Shown piece after piece: positions 43,779 to 54,285 of a stretch of 64,000 bases of DNA; the first letter of the stretch is position 1, and every line of letters begins with the position of its first letter. Under the pieces are notes generated by a model. The model had not been told where the DNA came from. It saw only the letters and a program-made list of their open reading frames with translations, and did no database searches. This DNA comes from Nocardioides euryhalodurans (GTDB taxonomy: Bacteria > Actinomycetota > Actinomycetes > Propionibacteriales > Nocardioidaceae): the NCBI RefSeq assembly GCF_004564375.1, contig NZ_CP038267.1, positions 3,288,501 through 3,352,500 on the forward strand, read 5' to 3'. The position numbers and the translations under genes are program-made.

Positions 43779-44956
43779 GCACCGACACCGTCGAGGCGGG
43801 CTCCCCGCCTCGCGAGAGTCCTCCCGACCCGCCGGCCTCCGGCGGGGACGAGTGGGACCCCACCAGCAAGGCCAATCCGGCTCGCCTGGCCGCCGGCGTC
43901 GGCGGGATGGTGCTGACCGGCTGGTTCATCGCCAACCTGTTCCTCGCCTTCGCCTACTACCCCGGCTGGTTCTTCGACAGCAAGCTGCTGATCGGGGTGC
44001 TCGCGCTGATCGCCGGCGTGGGCGGTGCCGCGGTCTTCTTCTGGTTCCTCAACCTCGCGGTCGAGGGCCTTCCCGAGCGGGTCGGTCGCGGCGTGATGCC
44101 CTACGCCTACCTGCTGCCGGGCTTCGCGGCGATCTCGCTGATGCTGCTCTACCCGACGATCCAGACCATCAACTACTCCTTCGCCAACGCTGACTCCACT
44201 GAGTACGTCGGCTTCGACAACTACGTGGAGATCTTCGGCTCGTCGGAGTTCCGGAGCACGATCTTCAACAACATCCTCTGGCTGCTCATCGTGCCGGCCG
44301 TGACGGTGGCGATCGGCGTCGTCGTGGCGGTGCTCTCGGACCGGCTGTCCCAGCAGGGAGAGAAGGTCTCCAAGGGCGTCATCTTCCTGCCGATGGCGAT
44401 CTCCTTCGTCGGTGCGTCGGCGATCTGGGGCCTGGTCTACGCCTACGACGACCCGGGATCGGCTCAGACCGGACTGCTCAACGCCATCTGGACCACGCTC
44501 GGCGGTGATCCGGTCACGTGGCTCAACACCTCGACGTTGCGGCTCAACTCGCTGCTGATGATGGTGATCCTGATCTGGCTCCAGGTCGGGTTCGCGATGA
44601 TCCTGCTCTCCTCGGCGATCAAGGGCGTCCCCGAGGAGACCCTCGAGGCGGCCCGGATCGACGGTGCCTCGGAGTGGCAGATCTTCTGGAAGGTGGTCAT
44701 CCCGCAGATCAAGGGGACGATCATCACGGTCTTCATCACCGTGACGATCCTGGTGCTGAAGGTCTTCGACATCGTCTACGTGCTGACCAACGGCAACTTC
44801 AACTCCAACGTCATCGCCAACCTGTTCTTCAACAGGCTGTTCGCCGACAACCAGGCCGGGCAGGCGAGCGCCATCGTGGTGATCCTGCTGATCGCCGTGC
44901 TGCCGATCCTGGTCTACCAGGTCAAGCACTTCCGGGAAGAGGAGGCAGCGCGATGA
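43775..44956 (+). CDS. Sugar ABC transporter permease 1 (AglF-like)
   Basis: A 393-residue permease. After a Pro-rich cytoplasmic start, two extra helices (about 45-100; AAGVGGMVLTGWFIANLFLA) precede the six-helix MalF-type core. The EAA-loop is seen in EETLEAARIDGASEWQIFWKVVIPQIKG. The extra N-terminal helices are usual for MalF/AglF-type subunits. The ATG overlaps the stop of the binding-protein gene (ATGA), and the stop overlaps the next ATG. Confidence 0.93.
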   Translation: MSTDTVEAGSPPRESPPDPPASGGDEWDPTSKANPARLAAGVGGMVLTGWFIANLFLAFAYYPGWFFDSKLLIGVLALIAGVGGAAVFFWFLNLAVEGLPERVGRGVMPYAYLLPGFAAISLMLLYPTIQTINYSFANADSTEYVGFDNYVEIFGSSEFRSTIFNNILWLLIVPAVTVAIGVVVAVLSDRLSQQGEKVSKGVIFLPMAISFVGASAIWGLVYAYDDPGSAQTGLLNAIWTTLGGDPVTWLNTSTLRLNSLLMMVILIWLQVGFAMILLSSAIKGVPEETLEAARIDGASEWQIFWKVVIPQIKGTIITVFITVTILVLKVFDIVYVLTNGNFNSNVIANLFFNRLFADNQAGQASAIVVILLIAVLPILVYQVKHFREEEAAR

Positions 44957-45882
44957 GCGACCAGACGATGGTGGCCCCCGGCACAGGACCCGGGGTGGAG
45001 GCGCCCAAGCCGCGCCGTGGCTCCGGCCTGATGGCCGACGGCCGGCGACGCAGCCCGGTCGCGATCATCACGATGGTGCTGCTCGCGCTTTTGTGGACGG
45101 TGCCCACGCTGGGCCTGCTGGTGACGTCGTTCCGCACCCGCGAGGACGCGGCGGCCACGGGCTGGTGGGACGCCCTGCTCCACCCGATCGAGAGCAGCTG
45201 GACGTTCGCCAACTACGAGGGCGTGTTCACCGGGACCGCCGACATGGGCAGCGGTTTCGTCAACAGCATCCTGGTGGCGATCCCCGCGACCGTGATCCCG
45301 ATCATGTTCGCCGCCTTCGCGGCGTACGCGTTCGCGTTCATGGACTTCCGGTTCAAGGACCTCTTCTTCATCGCGATCGTCGCGGTGATGGTCGTCCCCA
45401 TCCAGGTGGCCTTCAGCCCGCTGCTCGACATCCTCGGCCCGCGTGGCCTCGGGATCTCCGGCGAGTACATCGCGGTCTGGTTGCTCCACACCGGCTTCGG
45501 CATGCCGTTGGCGATCTACGTGTTGCGCAACTACATGGCGACGTTGCCCAAGACGGTCATCGAGTCGGCCAAGATCGACGGCGCCAGCCACTACCAGACC
45601 TTCTGGCGGCTGATCGTCCCGATGTCGGTGCCGGCGCTGGCGGCGTTCGCGATCCTGCAGTTCATCTGGGTCTGGAACGACCTGCTGATCGCCAAGCTCT
45701 TCCTGTCCCAGGACAACACCACGGTGATCGTCCAGCTCCAGCAGCTGCTCGGCACCCAGGGGCAGGGCCAGGAGCTGCTGACGGCGGGTGCGTTCGTCTC
45801 GATGGTGCTGCCGATGCTCGTCTTCTTCACCATGCAGCGCTTCTTCGTCCGCGGCCTCACGGCCGGTGCGGTCAAGGGCTGA
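44953..45882 (+). CDS. Sugar ABC transporter permease 2 (AglG-like)
   Basis: A 309-residue permease with six helices and the EAA-loop TVIESAKIDGASHYQTFWRLIVPMSVPALA. The C-terminus ends FFVRGLTAGAVKG, the usual MalG-type end. The ATG overlaps the stop of the first permease (ATGA). A hairpin terminator follows, so the ATP-binding subunit is transcribed separately. No glycosidase gene is in the cluster, which leaves the sugar uncertain; sequence style favours an alpha-glucoside. Confidence 0.93.
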   Translation: MSDQTMVAPGTGPGVEAPKPRRGSGLMADGRRRSPVAIITMVLLALLWTVPTLGLLVTSFRTREDAAATGWWDALLHPIESSWTFANYEGVFTGTADMGSGFVNSILVAIPATVIPIMFAAFAAYAFAFMDFRFKDLFFIAIVAVMVVPIQVAFSPLLDILGPRGLGISGEYIAVWLLHTGFGMPLAIYVLRNYMATLPKTVIESAKIDGASHYQTFWRLIVPMSVPALAAFAILQFIWVWNDLLIAKLFLSQDNTTVIVQLQQLLGTQGQGQELLTAGAFVSMVLPMLVFFTMQRFFVRGLTAGAVKG

Positions 45883-45892
45883 GCACCACCAC

Positions 45893-45923
45893 GCCGGACG
45901 GGTGGGCCAACCACCCGTCCGGC
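45893..45923 (+). terminator. Perfect 13-bp hairpin after the permease genes
   Basis: GCCGGACGGGTGG and CCACCCGTCCGGC pair over 13 bp with a 5-nt loop (GCCAA). It starts 11 nt after the stop of the second permease and is not followed by a U-tract. It separates the three-gene operon from the ATPase gene. A second palindrome, GTGACG-CC-CGTCAC (45971-45984), lies 52 nt before the ATPase start, next to a TAGCGT hexamer, and may be part of that gene's promoter. Confidence 0.75.
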
Positions 45924-46035
45924 CCCGTACGGCAGACCGCCGGTGGCCGGAAACCCGCCGACCCACTAGCGTGACGCCCGTCACTTCACGACGGATCGTC
46001 CGGCACGTACCTGCCGGTGAAGGAGCGAGTTCAAC

Positions 46036-47127
<1,092 letters not shown>

Positions 47128-47128
47128 C

Positions 47129-47199
47129 CGAGGTGGGCCTCCGCAACACCTGAGCTGGGCCTCTGCAACGCCTTGGCGGTGCAGGGGCCTATCTCATCG
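47129..47199. repeat. Intergenic GAGATGGGCC..GCAAC repeat element, copy 2
   Basis: On the plus strand two tandem units (GAGGTGGGCCTCCGCAAC and GAGCTGGGCCTCTGCAAC, 23 nt apart) are followed by one inverted unit whose complement reads GAGATAGGCCCCTGCAC. It fills the gap between the ATPase gene and a convergent hydrolase gene, and its last bases include the hydrolase stop. Same unit and same order as copy 1 at 32676-32748. Confidence 0.65.
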
Positions 47200-48120
47200 T
47201 CCAGCCCGTCGGGCCGTCCGCTCGATGGCGTCGACGAAGGTGGGGTAGAGGGCGGGCGGCAGGTCGTGGCCCATCCCCTCGATCAGCAGCAGCTCCGCGT
47301 CAGGGATGGCGCGCGCGGTGGCCCGGCCTCCGGAGACGTGGACCATCTTGTCGCTGAGGCCGTGCACGACCAGCGCGGGCATGCGCAGGGCGTGGAGCCG
47401 CGGGCCGCGGTTCTCGGCGGCCAGGACCGCCTGCATCTGGCGCAGCACGCCGCTGGCGGAGAAGCCGCGGTCGAAGGTCTCGTGGCCGCGGGCCACGGCC
47501 TCCTCGCGGGGCTGGGGGAAGGCCGGGGAGCCGATCAGCTCCGACATCCTCGCCGAGCCGGCGGCGTAGGCGTCGCGGCCGGCCCCGCGCGGGGCGATCA
47601 GCATCGGCAGCAGCCGGGGGTGCTGCCAGCCCACCGAGCGCTTGCCGGTCGTGGACATGATGCTGGTGAGGGAGCGGACGCGCCCGGGCCGGGCGATCGC
47701 CATGGTCTGGGCGATCATCCCGCCCATCGACACCCCCACCACGTGGGCCGTCTCGAGGCCGAGGTGGTCCAGCAGCCCGAAGCCGTCCTCGGCCATGTCG
47801 CCGAGGGTGTACGGCGGCCGCGACGGCCGTCCGGCGAAGGACCGCACCAGCGCCGACCGGCGCACCCGCTCCCGGATCCTGGTCGAGCGGCCGGTGTCGC
47901 GGTTGTCGAAGCGGATGACGTAGAGGCCCCGGGACGCCAGCATCCGGCACAGCGCCGGGTCCCACCACGTCATCGGACCGCCGAGCCCCATCACGAGCAG
48001 CAGCGGCTCGTCGTCGGGGTCGCCGAAGGTCTGGTAGCACAGCTCGATGCCGCTCCCGACGGGAGCGAACAGCTCCTCGGAGACGGCGATCTCGCTGCCG
48101 GGCCCGCGCTTGGTGGACAT
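47194..48120 (-). CDS. Alpha/beta-fold hydrolase
   Basis: A 308-residue alpha/beta hydrolase: oxyanion region LLLVMGLGGPMTWWDP, VIRFDNRDTGRS, nucleophile elbow VVGVSMGGMIAQTMA (Ser in GVSMG), acid region VVHGLSDKMVHV, and catalytic His in IEGMGHDLPP. This matches the group containing acyl- and aromatic esterases and 3-oxoadipate enol-lactonase relatives. TTCACT lies 6 nt before the ATG. The substrate is unknown. The 3' end lies in the repeat element. Confidence 0.9.
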   Translation of the reverse strand: MSTKRGPGSEIAVSEELFAPVGSGIELCYQTFGDPDDEPLLLVMGLGGPMTWWDPALCRMLASRGLYVIRFDNRDTGRSTRIRERVRRSALVRSFAGRPSRPPYTLGDMAEDGFGLLDHLGLETAHVVGVSMGGMIAQTMAIARPGRVRSLTSIMSTTGKRSVGWQHPRLLPMLIAPRGAGRDAYAAGSARMSELIGSPAFPQPREEAVARGHETFDRGFSASGVLRQMQAVLAAENRGPRLHALRMPALVVHGLSDKMVHVSGGRATARAIPDAELLLIEGMGHDLPPALYPTFVDAIERTARRAGR

Positions 48121-48208
48121 GTGTCCAGTGAACAACACGAGTCCAGCCGATCCGGCCCCGGTGGCGAAATCCCCTCCCTCCGGGTGGGTTCGTCCTACCC
48201 TCGACGGC

Positions 48209-49042
48209 GTGGCTCCCACGCTGGGCACCTTCCTGCACCCGGACGGCTTCGACCGTCCGCGGGTGGTCGCGGTGCTGCGCGAGGGGAGCGTGGTCGGCGA
48301 GGCGGGCCGCCACCTGGCGTGGGCCGCCGGCGACCGGCGACAGCGCCGGGGGACGCCGTACGCCAGCCGTGGCGCCCTGCGGGGCGAGCCGGTCGTGCTG
48401 GTGCCGGGGTTCCTGGCCGGTGACCTCTCCCTGCTGCCGATGGCCCGCGCGCTTCGTCGGCGCGGCTACCGCACCTACCGGTCCTCCATCAACGCCAACA
48501 TCGGCTGCACCCGGGTCGCGGCCGCCGAGCTGGAGGCTCGCCTGGAGTCGATCGCCCACCGCCGCGGCAGCAGGGTCCAGGTCGTGGGCCACAGCCTCGG
48601 GGGGATGCTCGCCCGCGGACTCGCCGTACGCCGGCCGGACCTCGTGTCCGGCATCGTCACCCTGGGCAGCCCGATGCTCGCCCCGGCCGCCCACCACGCG
48701 TCACTGACCGCGAGCGTGGACGTGCTGGTGCGGCTCAGCCGGGCCGGGGTGCCGGGGCTGATGGCCGAGGACTGCGTCGCGGGCACGTGCGCCCGGACCA
48801 GCTTCGAGGAGAGTCGTGAGCCGGTGCCGGAGGCGGTCGCCTTCAGCGCCGTCTACTCCCGGCGCGACGGGATCGTCGACTGGCGCGCCTGTGTCGACCC
48901 GCAGGCGCAGGCCGTCGAGGTCCGGGCCTCCCACGTCGGCATGGCGATCGATCCGCGGGTGATCGAGGCCGTGGCGGCGGCGCTGGTGCGCCACCGCGAC
49001 CTCGCCTCAGTGGTCGAAGTCGATCGAGGCGAAAGTGCGTAG
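48209..49042 (+). CDS. Alpha/beta-fold lipase-like hydrolase
   Basis: A 277-residue hydrolase of the PGAP1/triacylglycerol-lipase (EstA) type: [26 protein letters not shown], nucleophile elbow [27 protein letters not shown] and [18 protein letters not shown] (catalytic Asp) with a late His. No signal peptide is seen. The GTG has TACCCT ending 7 nt upstream. Its 3' end overlaps the 3' end of glpX by 36 bp. Confidence 0.88.
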   Translation: MAPTLGTFLHPDGFDRPRVVAVLREGSVVGEAGRHLAWAAGDRRQRRGTPYASRGALRGEPVVLVPGFLAGDLSLLPMARALRRRGYRTYRSSINANIGCTRVAAAELEARLESIAHRRGSRVQVVGHSLGGMLARGLAVRRPDLVSGIVTLGSPMLAPAAHHASLTASVDVLVRLSRAGVPGLMAEDCVAGTCARTSFEESREPVPEAVAFSAVYSRRDGIVDWRACVDPQAQAVEVRASHVGMAIDPRVIEAVAAALVRHRDLASVVEVDRGESA

Positions 49043-50026
49043 CTTCTGCAGCTTGTGCTCGGAGGTGATGGAGCGGATGGTGCCGCTGCGCGCCCGCATC
49101 ACGAGGGAGTCGGTGGTGCAGCCGCCGGCGCGGTAGCGGACGCCGCGCATGAGCTCGCCGTCGGTGATCCCGGAGGCCACGAAGAACGCGTCGTCGCCCT
49201 TCACCAGGTCGTCCGTCGTGAGGACGTGCTCGGGGTCGAGGTCGTGGCCGGCGTCCAGCGCCTTCTGCCGCTCCTCGTCGTCCTGGGGCCACAGCTGCCC
49301 CTGGATGATGCCGCCGGTGCACTTCATCGCGCACGCGGCGATGATGCCCTCGGGCGTGCCGCCGATCCCGAGCAGCAGGTCGATGCCGGTGCTGGCCCGG
49401 GCCGCCATGATCGCGCCGGCGACGTCGCCGTCGGTGATGAACTTGATCCGGGCGCCGGTCCGGCGGATCTCGTCGACGAGCTTCTCGTGGCGCGGCCGGT
49501 CGAGCAGCACGACGGTGACGTCCTCGGGGCGGGAGCCCTTGGCCTTGGCGACCTGATGGATGTTCTCGGCCACGGGGTAGCGGATGTCGACGACGTCGGC
49601 GGCCTCGGGCCCGGTGACGAGCTTCTTCATGTAGAACACGGCCGAGGGGTCGTACATCGCGCCGCGCGGGGCCACCGCGAGCACCGCGATGGCGTTGTTC
49701 ATGCCCTTGGCGGTGAGCGTGGTGCCGTCGATCGGGTCGACCGCGACGTCGCACTCGGGGCCGGTCCCGTCGCCGACCTGCTCGCCGTTGTAGAGCATCG
49801 GCGCGGCGTCCTTCTCGCCCTCGCCGATGACGACGGTGCCGTTCATCGAGACCGTGGAGATCATGACCCGCATCGCGTTGACGGCGACCTGGTCGGCGCC
49901 GTTCTTGTCGCCGCGGCCGACCCAGCGCCCGGCGGCCATCGCCGCCGCCTCGGTGACCCGCACCAGCTCCATCGCGAGGTTGCGATCGACCTTGCCGGGG
50001 GTCTCGGTGCCTGCGTTGTCGGTCAT
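49007..50026 (-). CDS. glpX: Class II fructose-1,6-bisphosphatase
   Basis: A 339-residue enzyme of the GlpX type: [42 protein letters not shown] (metal site), [14 protein letters not shown] and [16 protein letters not shown]. It dephosphorylates fructose-1,6-bisphosphate in gluconeogenesis and is the main FBPase of actinobacteria (Rv1099c). Its ATG overlaps the modC stop (ATGA) and TACAGT lies 6 nt upstream inside modC, so it may be read both from the molybdate operon and from its own leaderless promoter. Confidence 0.95.
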   Translation of the reverse strand: MTDNAGTETPGKVDRNLAMELVRVTEAAAMAAGRWVGRGDKNGADQVAVNAMRVMISTVSMNGTVVIGEGEKDAAPMLYNGEQVGDGTGPECDVAVDPIDGTTLTAKGMNNAIAVLAVAPRGAMYDPSAVFYMKKLVTGPEAADVVDIRYPVAENIHQVAKAKGSRPEDVTVVLLDRPRHEKLVDEIRRTGARIKFITDGDVAGAIMAARASTGIDLLLGIGGTPEGIIAACAMKCTGGIIQGQLWPQDDEERQKALDAGHDLDPEHVLTTDDLVKGDDAFFVASGITDGELMRGVRYRAGGCTTDSLVMRARSGTIRSITSEHKLQKLRTFASIDFDH

Positions 50027-51009
50027 GGCGCGACTGTACCGGTCTGCTCGGGGGCCAGGTCGTAGCGGCGTACGGCCGTCTCCTTGACCGACAGCCACAC
50101 CTCGCGGCCCGGAGCGAGGCCGAGCTCGGTGGCGGCCGCCGGCGTGACGTCGGCGATCAGGTCGGGCTCGGCGCGGACCAGCAGCCGTACGGCGTCGCCG
50201 TGCGGGGAGACGTCGACGACGGGACCGTGCCAGCGGAGCCGCGCGGACCCGACGGGCGGCTCGAGGGAGACCGTCACGGCGTCGGGGGTGAAGGCCGTCA
50301 GCCGGCCCTCCGACGGCACCACGTTGAGGCCGACCAGCCGGGCGACGTGCTCGGTCCGGGGCCGCTGCGCGACCTCCGCGGGCGTGCCCAGCTGGGCGAC
50401 CCGGCCCTCGTCGAGGACCAGCACCCGGTCCGCGATCGTCAGAGCGTCGAGGGCGTGGTGGGTGACCAGCAGCGTGATCCCGTCGTACGTCGCCAGGTGG
50501 CGGCCCAGCTCGATCCGCAGCGCCATCGCCACCTTGACGTCGAGGCCCGTCAGGGGCTCGTCGAGCAGCAGCAGCCTCGGGTCGGTGGCGAGCGCGCGGG
50601 CGATGGCCACCCGCTGCGCCTGGCCGCCCGAGAGCTCCCGCGGCCGGCGTCCGGACAGCTCGCCGACCCCGAGCCGGTCGAGCCAGTCGTGGGCACGCTG
50701 CTCGGCCTCGCGCCGCGACCCACCACGGGCGCGGGGGCCGAAGGCCACGTTGTCGAGGGCGGAGAGGTGCGGGAAGAGCAGCTGGCGCTGGAAGACCAAG
50801 CCGACCGACCGCTCCCGGGTGGGGAGCGCGAGCAGGTCGGTGCCGTCGAGGACGGCCGACCCGGTGGCGGGCACGAGCCCTGCCAGCGCGTGGACGAGGG
50901 TCGACTTGCCGGCGCCGTTGGGGCCGATCACGGCGATCACCTCGCCGGGCTCGGCGCGCAGCGCCACCCGGACCCGCCCGGGTACGTGGAGGTCGAGGTC
51001 CAGGCTCAC
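50023..51009 (-). CDS. modC: Molybdate ABC transporter ATP-binding protein ModC
   Basis: A 328-residue ATPase: Walker [20 protein letters not shown]-loop [13 protein letters not shown], signature [14 protein letters not shown], Walker [14 protein letters not shown]-loop [11 protein letters not shown]. The C-terminal TOBE/mop-like part (about 265-325; [35 protein letters not shown]) identifies it as ModC-like. The GTG overlaps the modB stop (GTGA). It powers high-affinity molybdate or tungstate uptake. Confidence 0.93.
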   Translation of the reverse strand: MSLDLDLHVPGRVRVALRAEPGEVIAVIGPNGAGKSTLVHALAGLVPATGSAVLDGTDLLALPTRERSVGLVFQRQLLFPHLSALDNVAFGPRARGGSRREAEQRAHDWLDRLGVGELSGRRPRELSGGQAQRVAIARALATDPRLLLLDEPLTGLDVKVAMALRIELGRHLATYDGITLLVTHHALDALTIADRVLVLDEGRVAQLGTPAEVAQRPRTEHVARLVGLNVVPSEGRLTAFTPDAVTVSLEPPVGSARLRWHGPVVDVSPHGDAVRLLVRAEPDLIADVTPAAATELGLAPGREVWLSVKETAVRRYDLAPEQTGTVAP

Positions 51010-51797
51010 GGCACCCCCAGCCAACGGTCGCGGAGGAGCAGCAGCACGGCCACCGAGACCACGAGCATCACCAGGCTGAGGGCCAGGGCGGCGTCCTGGT
51101 CCGACTGGCGGGTGACGTAGATCAGGTTGGGCATGGTCTGCGTGGTGCCGGGGTAGTTGCCGTTGAAGGTGATGGTCGCACCGAACTCGCCGAGGGAGCG
51201 AGCCCAGCCGAGCACCATCCCGGCGACGATCCCGGGCATCGCGAGGGGCGCGGTGACGCGGCGGAAGGTGGTCCAGCGGGTCGCGCCCAGGGTGGCGGCC
51301 GCGAGGTCGAAGTCCCTGTCGGCGGAGCGGAGGGCGCCCTCGATGGCGATCACCACGAAGGGGAGGGAGACGAAGACGTGGGCGAGGACGACGCCCCAGG
51401 TCGTGAAGGGGAAGCTGAAACCGGTCAGCGCCAGCAGCGGCTCGCCGATCACGCCGGTCCGGCCGAACGCCGTCCGCAGGGCGACGCCCGCCACGACCGG
51501 GGGCAGCACGAGGGGGACGGTGACCAGGGCCCGCAGCGCGCCACGGCCACGGAAGCTGACCCGCGCCAGCACCCAGGCGAGGGGGAGGCCCAGCACGAGG
51601 CAGAACGCCACCGCGGCCGTCGATGTGGTGACCGAGAGCCAGAGGGCCTGCTGGAGCGGCTCCGAGCGCAGCGTCTCCGGCAGCGTGGCCCAGTTGGTGG
51701 CGGCCACCATCGCGACCAGCGGGACGACGAGCAGCAGGGTCGCCACCACCGCCGGGACGAGCAGCAAGGGCGGCGGCCGACCGAGCGGGTCCTTCAC
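51006..51797 (-). CDS. modB: Molybdate ABC transporter permease ModB
   Basis: A 263-residue permease with about six helices and the EAA-loop [27 protein letters not shown], ending [22 protein letters not shown], the typical ModB/CysTW stretch. It forms the membrane channel with ModA and ModC. GTG start, 22 bp after modA. Overlaps modC (GTGA). Confidence 0.94.
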   Translation of the reverse strand: MKDPLGRPPPLLLVPAVVATLLLVVPLVAMVAATNWATLPETLRSEPLQQALWLSVTTSTAAVAFCLVLGLPLAWVLARVSFRGRGALRALVTVPLVLPPVVAGVALRTAFGRTGVIGEPLLALTGFSFPFTTWGVVLAHVFVSLPFVVIAIEGALRSADRDFDLAAATLGATRWTTFRRVTAPLAMPGIVAGMVLGWARSLGEFGATITFNGNYPGTTQTMPNLIYVTRQSDQDAALALSLVMLVVSVAVLLLLRDRWLGVP

Positions 51798-51819
51798 CGT
51801 GCCGACTCCGGGACGCGGG

Positions 51820-52557
51820 TCACGGGAGCGTGAACCCGGCGTCCACGAGGATCTCCTGGCCCTCCTCGGAGGTGACCAGCTCGACCCACTCGGCCGCCAG
51901 CCCGGCGTCCTCGCTCTGGCTGAGCGGCGTCGTGAAGTACGACGTCGTCTGCTCCTCGGCGCCGGGGATCTCCACGGTCTCGACCGCGTCGCCCGCCGCC
52001 ACCGCGTCCGTGGCGTAGACCAGCCCGGCGTCGGCCTCGCCGGAGATCACCTTGTCGAGGGTGGCCCGGACGTCCTCCTCCAGGCTGGCCGGCTCTGAGG
52101 TGACCCCGCCGGCCTCGAGCACCGCGAGCGCCACCCGACCGCAGGGGACCTCGTCGGCGCACCGGACCCAGGTCGATCCCGTCAGGTCGTCGAGCCCCTC
52201 GATCCCGGCCGGGTTCTCCGGCGGGGTCACGATCACCAGCACGTTGGTGGCGAACGTCGTGACCTCGCCGGCCACGCCGGCGTCCTCGGCGACCTGCATC
52301 GACGCCTCGTCGGCGGTGGCCAGCACGTCCCCCGGGGCGCCGTCCGCCGCCTGCTCGGCGAGGTCGGTGCTCGAGCCGAAGGAGAAGGTCACCTCGGCCC
52401 CGGTCTGCTCGGTGAAGGTGGCCGCGAGCTCCTCGTAGGCGTCGGTGAGGGAGGCGGCGGCGAGCACGGTCAGCTCCTGCTGCCCCTCGGCCTGGTCGTC
52501 GCCACCGCCGCACGCGGCGAGCGGGAGCGCCAGGAGGAGCAGGACGAGCACGCGCAT
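51820..52557 (-). CDS. modA: Molybdate-binding lipoprotein ModA
   Basis: A 245-residue binding protein. Lipobox LALPLAACGGG, then LTVLAAASLTDAYEELAATF, VTFSFGSSTDLAEQAADGAPGDVLATAD, ATNVLVIVTPPENPAGI and CADEVPCGRVALAVLEAGG. These are the ModA oxyanion-binding loops (A-A-A-S-L, F-x-x-S-S). It captures molybdate or tungstate outside the cell. It starts 1 nt after the stop of the HTH-TOBE gene. Confidence 0.94.
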   Translation of the reverse strand: MRVLVLLLLALPLAACGGGDDQAEGQQELTVLAAASLTDAYEELAATFTEQTGAEVTFSFGSSTDLAEQAADGAPGDVLATADEASMQVAEDAGVAGEVTTFATNVLVIVTPPENPAGIEGLDDLTGSTWVRCADEVPCGRVALAVLEAGGVTSEPASLEEDVRATLDKVISGEADAGLVYATDAVAAGDAVETVEIPGAEEQTTSYFTTPLSQSEDAGLAAEWVELVTSEEGQEILVDAGFTLP

Positions 52558-52558
52558 G

Positions 52559-52954
52559 TCAGGGCCTCTCGACGACGACGTTGGTGGACTTGACGGACGC
52601 GATGGCCCGGACGCCGACCTCGAGCCCGAGCTCGTCGGCGGCCTCGGCGCTCATCAGCGAGACGAGCCGGTAGGGGCCGCAGATCAGGTCGACCTGTGCC
52701 ATCACCGTGTCGCGGACGACCTTGGTGACGATCCCGGTCATCCGGTTGCGGGCACTGACGGCGTTGGCGCGGGTGCGGTCACGGTCGGGGTGGTCGGCGA
52801 GCTCGCCGGCCAGCCGCGCCAGGTCGACCCCGTCCACCGTCGCGCGCCCGCCCTCGGCGTCAGCCTCGATCCGACCGGCGTCGACCCAGCGCCGGACGGT
52901 GTCGTCGCTGACGCCGAGCAGGTCGGCAGCTTCCGCGATCCGGTAGCGAGTCAC
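52559..52954 (-). CDS. HTH-TOBE molybdate-responsive regulator (ModE-like)
   Basis: A 131-residue protein: an N-terminal MerR/excisionase-type HTH (RIAEAADLLGVSDDTVRRWVDAGRIEA) fused to one TOBE/mop domain (about 65-131; RNRMTGIVTKVVRDTVMAQVDLICGPYRLV). TOBE binds molybdate, so this is probably the operon's sensor. The GTG at 52954 was chosen because family proteins begin about three residues before YRIAEAA and CACGCT lies 6 nt upstream; ATG 52972 is an alternative. It lies first in the run that continues with modA. Confidence 0.8.
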   Translation of the reverse strand: MTRYRIAEAADLLGVSDDTVRRWVDAGRIEADAEGGRATVDGVDLARLAGELADHPDRDRTRANAVSARNRMTGIVTKVVRDTVMAQVDLICGPYRLVSLMSAEAADELGLEVGVRAIASVKSTNVVVERP

Positions 52955-52965
52955 GCAGACAGCGT

Positions 52966-52979
52966 GCCGCATCTGCGGC
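52966..52979. promoter_or_regulatory. Palindrome GCCGCA-TC-TGCGGC before the HTH-TOBE gene
   Basis: A perfect 6-bp inverted repeat, 12 bp upstream of the GTG chosen for the HTH-TOBE regulator. The motif CCGCATCTG occurs again at 52999-53007. Together with the intervening TGATC pair, this could be an operator for self-control or an imperfect hairpin ending the upstream permease transcript. Confidence 0.35.
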
Positions 52980-53012
52980 TTGATCGCAATGATCGAACCG
53001 CATCTGAGGAAC

Positions 53013-54251
53013 TCAGGTGATCAGGGCGAGCGTCAGCACGGCGGCCAGCAGGCTGACCGGCGTGAGCAGCAGCGACACCCGGTGGAACTCGCGGCTCGAG
53101 ACCGGCAGCCCCTGCCGGACCAGTGCCCGTCGCCACAGCAGGTTGGCGAGCGAGCCCGTCCACGTCAGGCCGGAACCGATCGTGAGCCCGAGCAGGGCGG
53201 CCAGGACCGCGGGTGTCCCGAGCGGTGCGAGCATCGGCACGACCAGCAGGGTCGCCGACAGGTTGGTCAGCAGCGCGGACAGGACCGTCGCGAGTCCGGC
53301 GACGACGAACAGGTCGACGACCCCGGTGCCGCTCGGGAGCAGCCCCCGGACCTCGGTGCCGAGCGGACCCTCGCCGAGGGTCGCCACCACGAGGCCCAGG
53401 GCGAGCACGAAGCCGGCGAACGAGGGGTGGGCCGCCGCCACGGCCCGGCGGAACCCGCCGATCCGGCGGTGCCGGGCCCAGCCGACGAGCGCGACCGCGG
53501 CCACGGTCGACACGTAGCCGGGCTCGATGCCGACGACCGAGCCGGCGGCGAAGCCGACCAGCATCGCGCCGACCACGACGACGGGTACGACGGGCAGCGG
53601 GGCCTGCACGGCGGGCGGGCGGTGCCGCCCCGGGTCGGCCAGCTCGAGCCGGTGGAGCCAGCGGAGACCGACGTACTCGACGACGAGGACGACCGCGAGC
53701 ACGGGTGCCATGACCAGGGCGAAGGCCGCGAAGCCGAGGTCGAGGTGTGGCATCGCGAGGAGGTTGGTGAGGTTGGAGACCGGGAGCAGCAGCGAGGCGG
53801 AGTTGGCCATCCGGAGGCAGGCGGAGGCGCCCGGACCGTGCGGGATCCCGAGCGCCAGTGCGGCGGCGACGACGACAGGGGTCAGCAGCACGACGGTCGC
53901 GTCCAGGCTGAGGGTGGTGGTGATGGCCGCGGCCACGAGGAAGGTCCCCGTGAACACCGGCACCGCCCGACCGCGGCCCAGCCGGACGATGCGGTCGGAC
54001 GCCCACGCGAACAGGCCGGCCGCGGCGCACACGTCGGCGACCACGAGGATCGTGGCCAGGAACAGCACCACCGGACCGAGGTGCGCGAGCGTCGACCCCA
54101 CGAGGTCGGCGTCGAGCAGGCCGGCGCTCCCGACGGCCACGACGGTGGCCGCGCCGACGGCGAGCTCGACCCGGCCGGAGGGGTGGCGGAAGGCCGTGAC
54201 CAGGAGGGCGACGAGGGCCGCGACGGCGACGAGCTCGGCAAGGGGTGGCAC
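53013..54251 (-). CDS. ArsB/NhaD-type ion transporter-superfamily permease
   Basis: A 412-residue permease with about eleven helices. The motifs FLATILVVADVCAAAGLFAWASDRIVR, TTTLSLDATVVLLTPVVV and LLPVSNLTNLLA match the ArsB/SLC13 (anion permease) pattern with two inverted halves; the second half has LSALLTNLSATLLVVPML. No arsR or arsC gene adjoins, so arsenite export is unproven. TAGATT lies 6 nt before the GTG. It lies 58 bp upstream of the HTH-TOBE gene on the same strand, and might be co-transcribed with mod genes. Confidence 0.85.
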   Translation of the reverse strand: MPPLAELVAVAALVALLVTAFRHPSGRVELAVGAATVVAVGSAGLLDADLVGSTLAHLGPVVLFLATILVVADVCAAAGLFAWASDRIVRLGRGRAVPVFTGTFLVAAAITTTLSLDATVVLLTPVVVAAALALGIPHGPGASACLRMANSASLLLPVSNLTNLLAMPHLDLGFAAFALVMAPVLAVVLVVEYVGLRWLHRLELADPGRHRPPAVQAPLPVVPVVVVGAMLVGFAAGSVVGIEPGYVSTVAAVALVGWARHRRIGGFRRAVAAAHPSFAGFVLALGLVVATLGEGPLGTEVRGLLPSGTGVVDLFVVAGLATVLSALLTNLSATLLVVPMLAPLGTPAVLAALLGLTIGSGLTWTGSLANLLWRRALVRQGLPVSSREFHRVSLLLTPVSLLAAVLTLALIT

Positions 54252-54285
54252 CCGCGGAATCTACGGCACCTGTGAGACTGGTCCC

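Noticed and set aside
53013..54251. Arsenic-resistance operon
   Set aside because: The permease is ArsB-like, but no arsR with metal-site cysteines, arsC or arsenite methyltransferase adjoins; the ArsR gene at 35645 is of the SRPBCC-paired type and 17 kb away.
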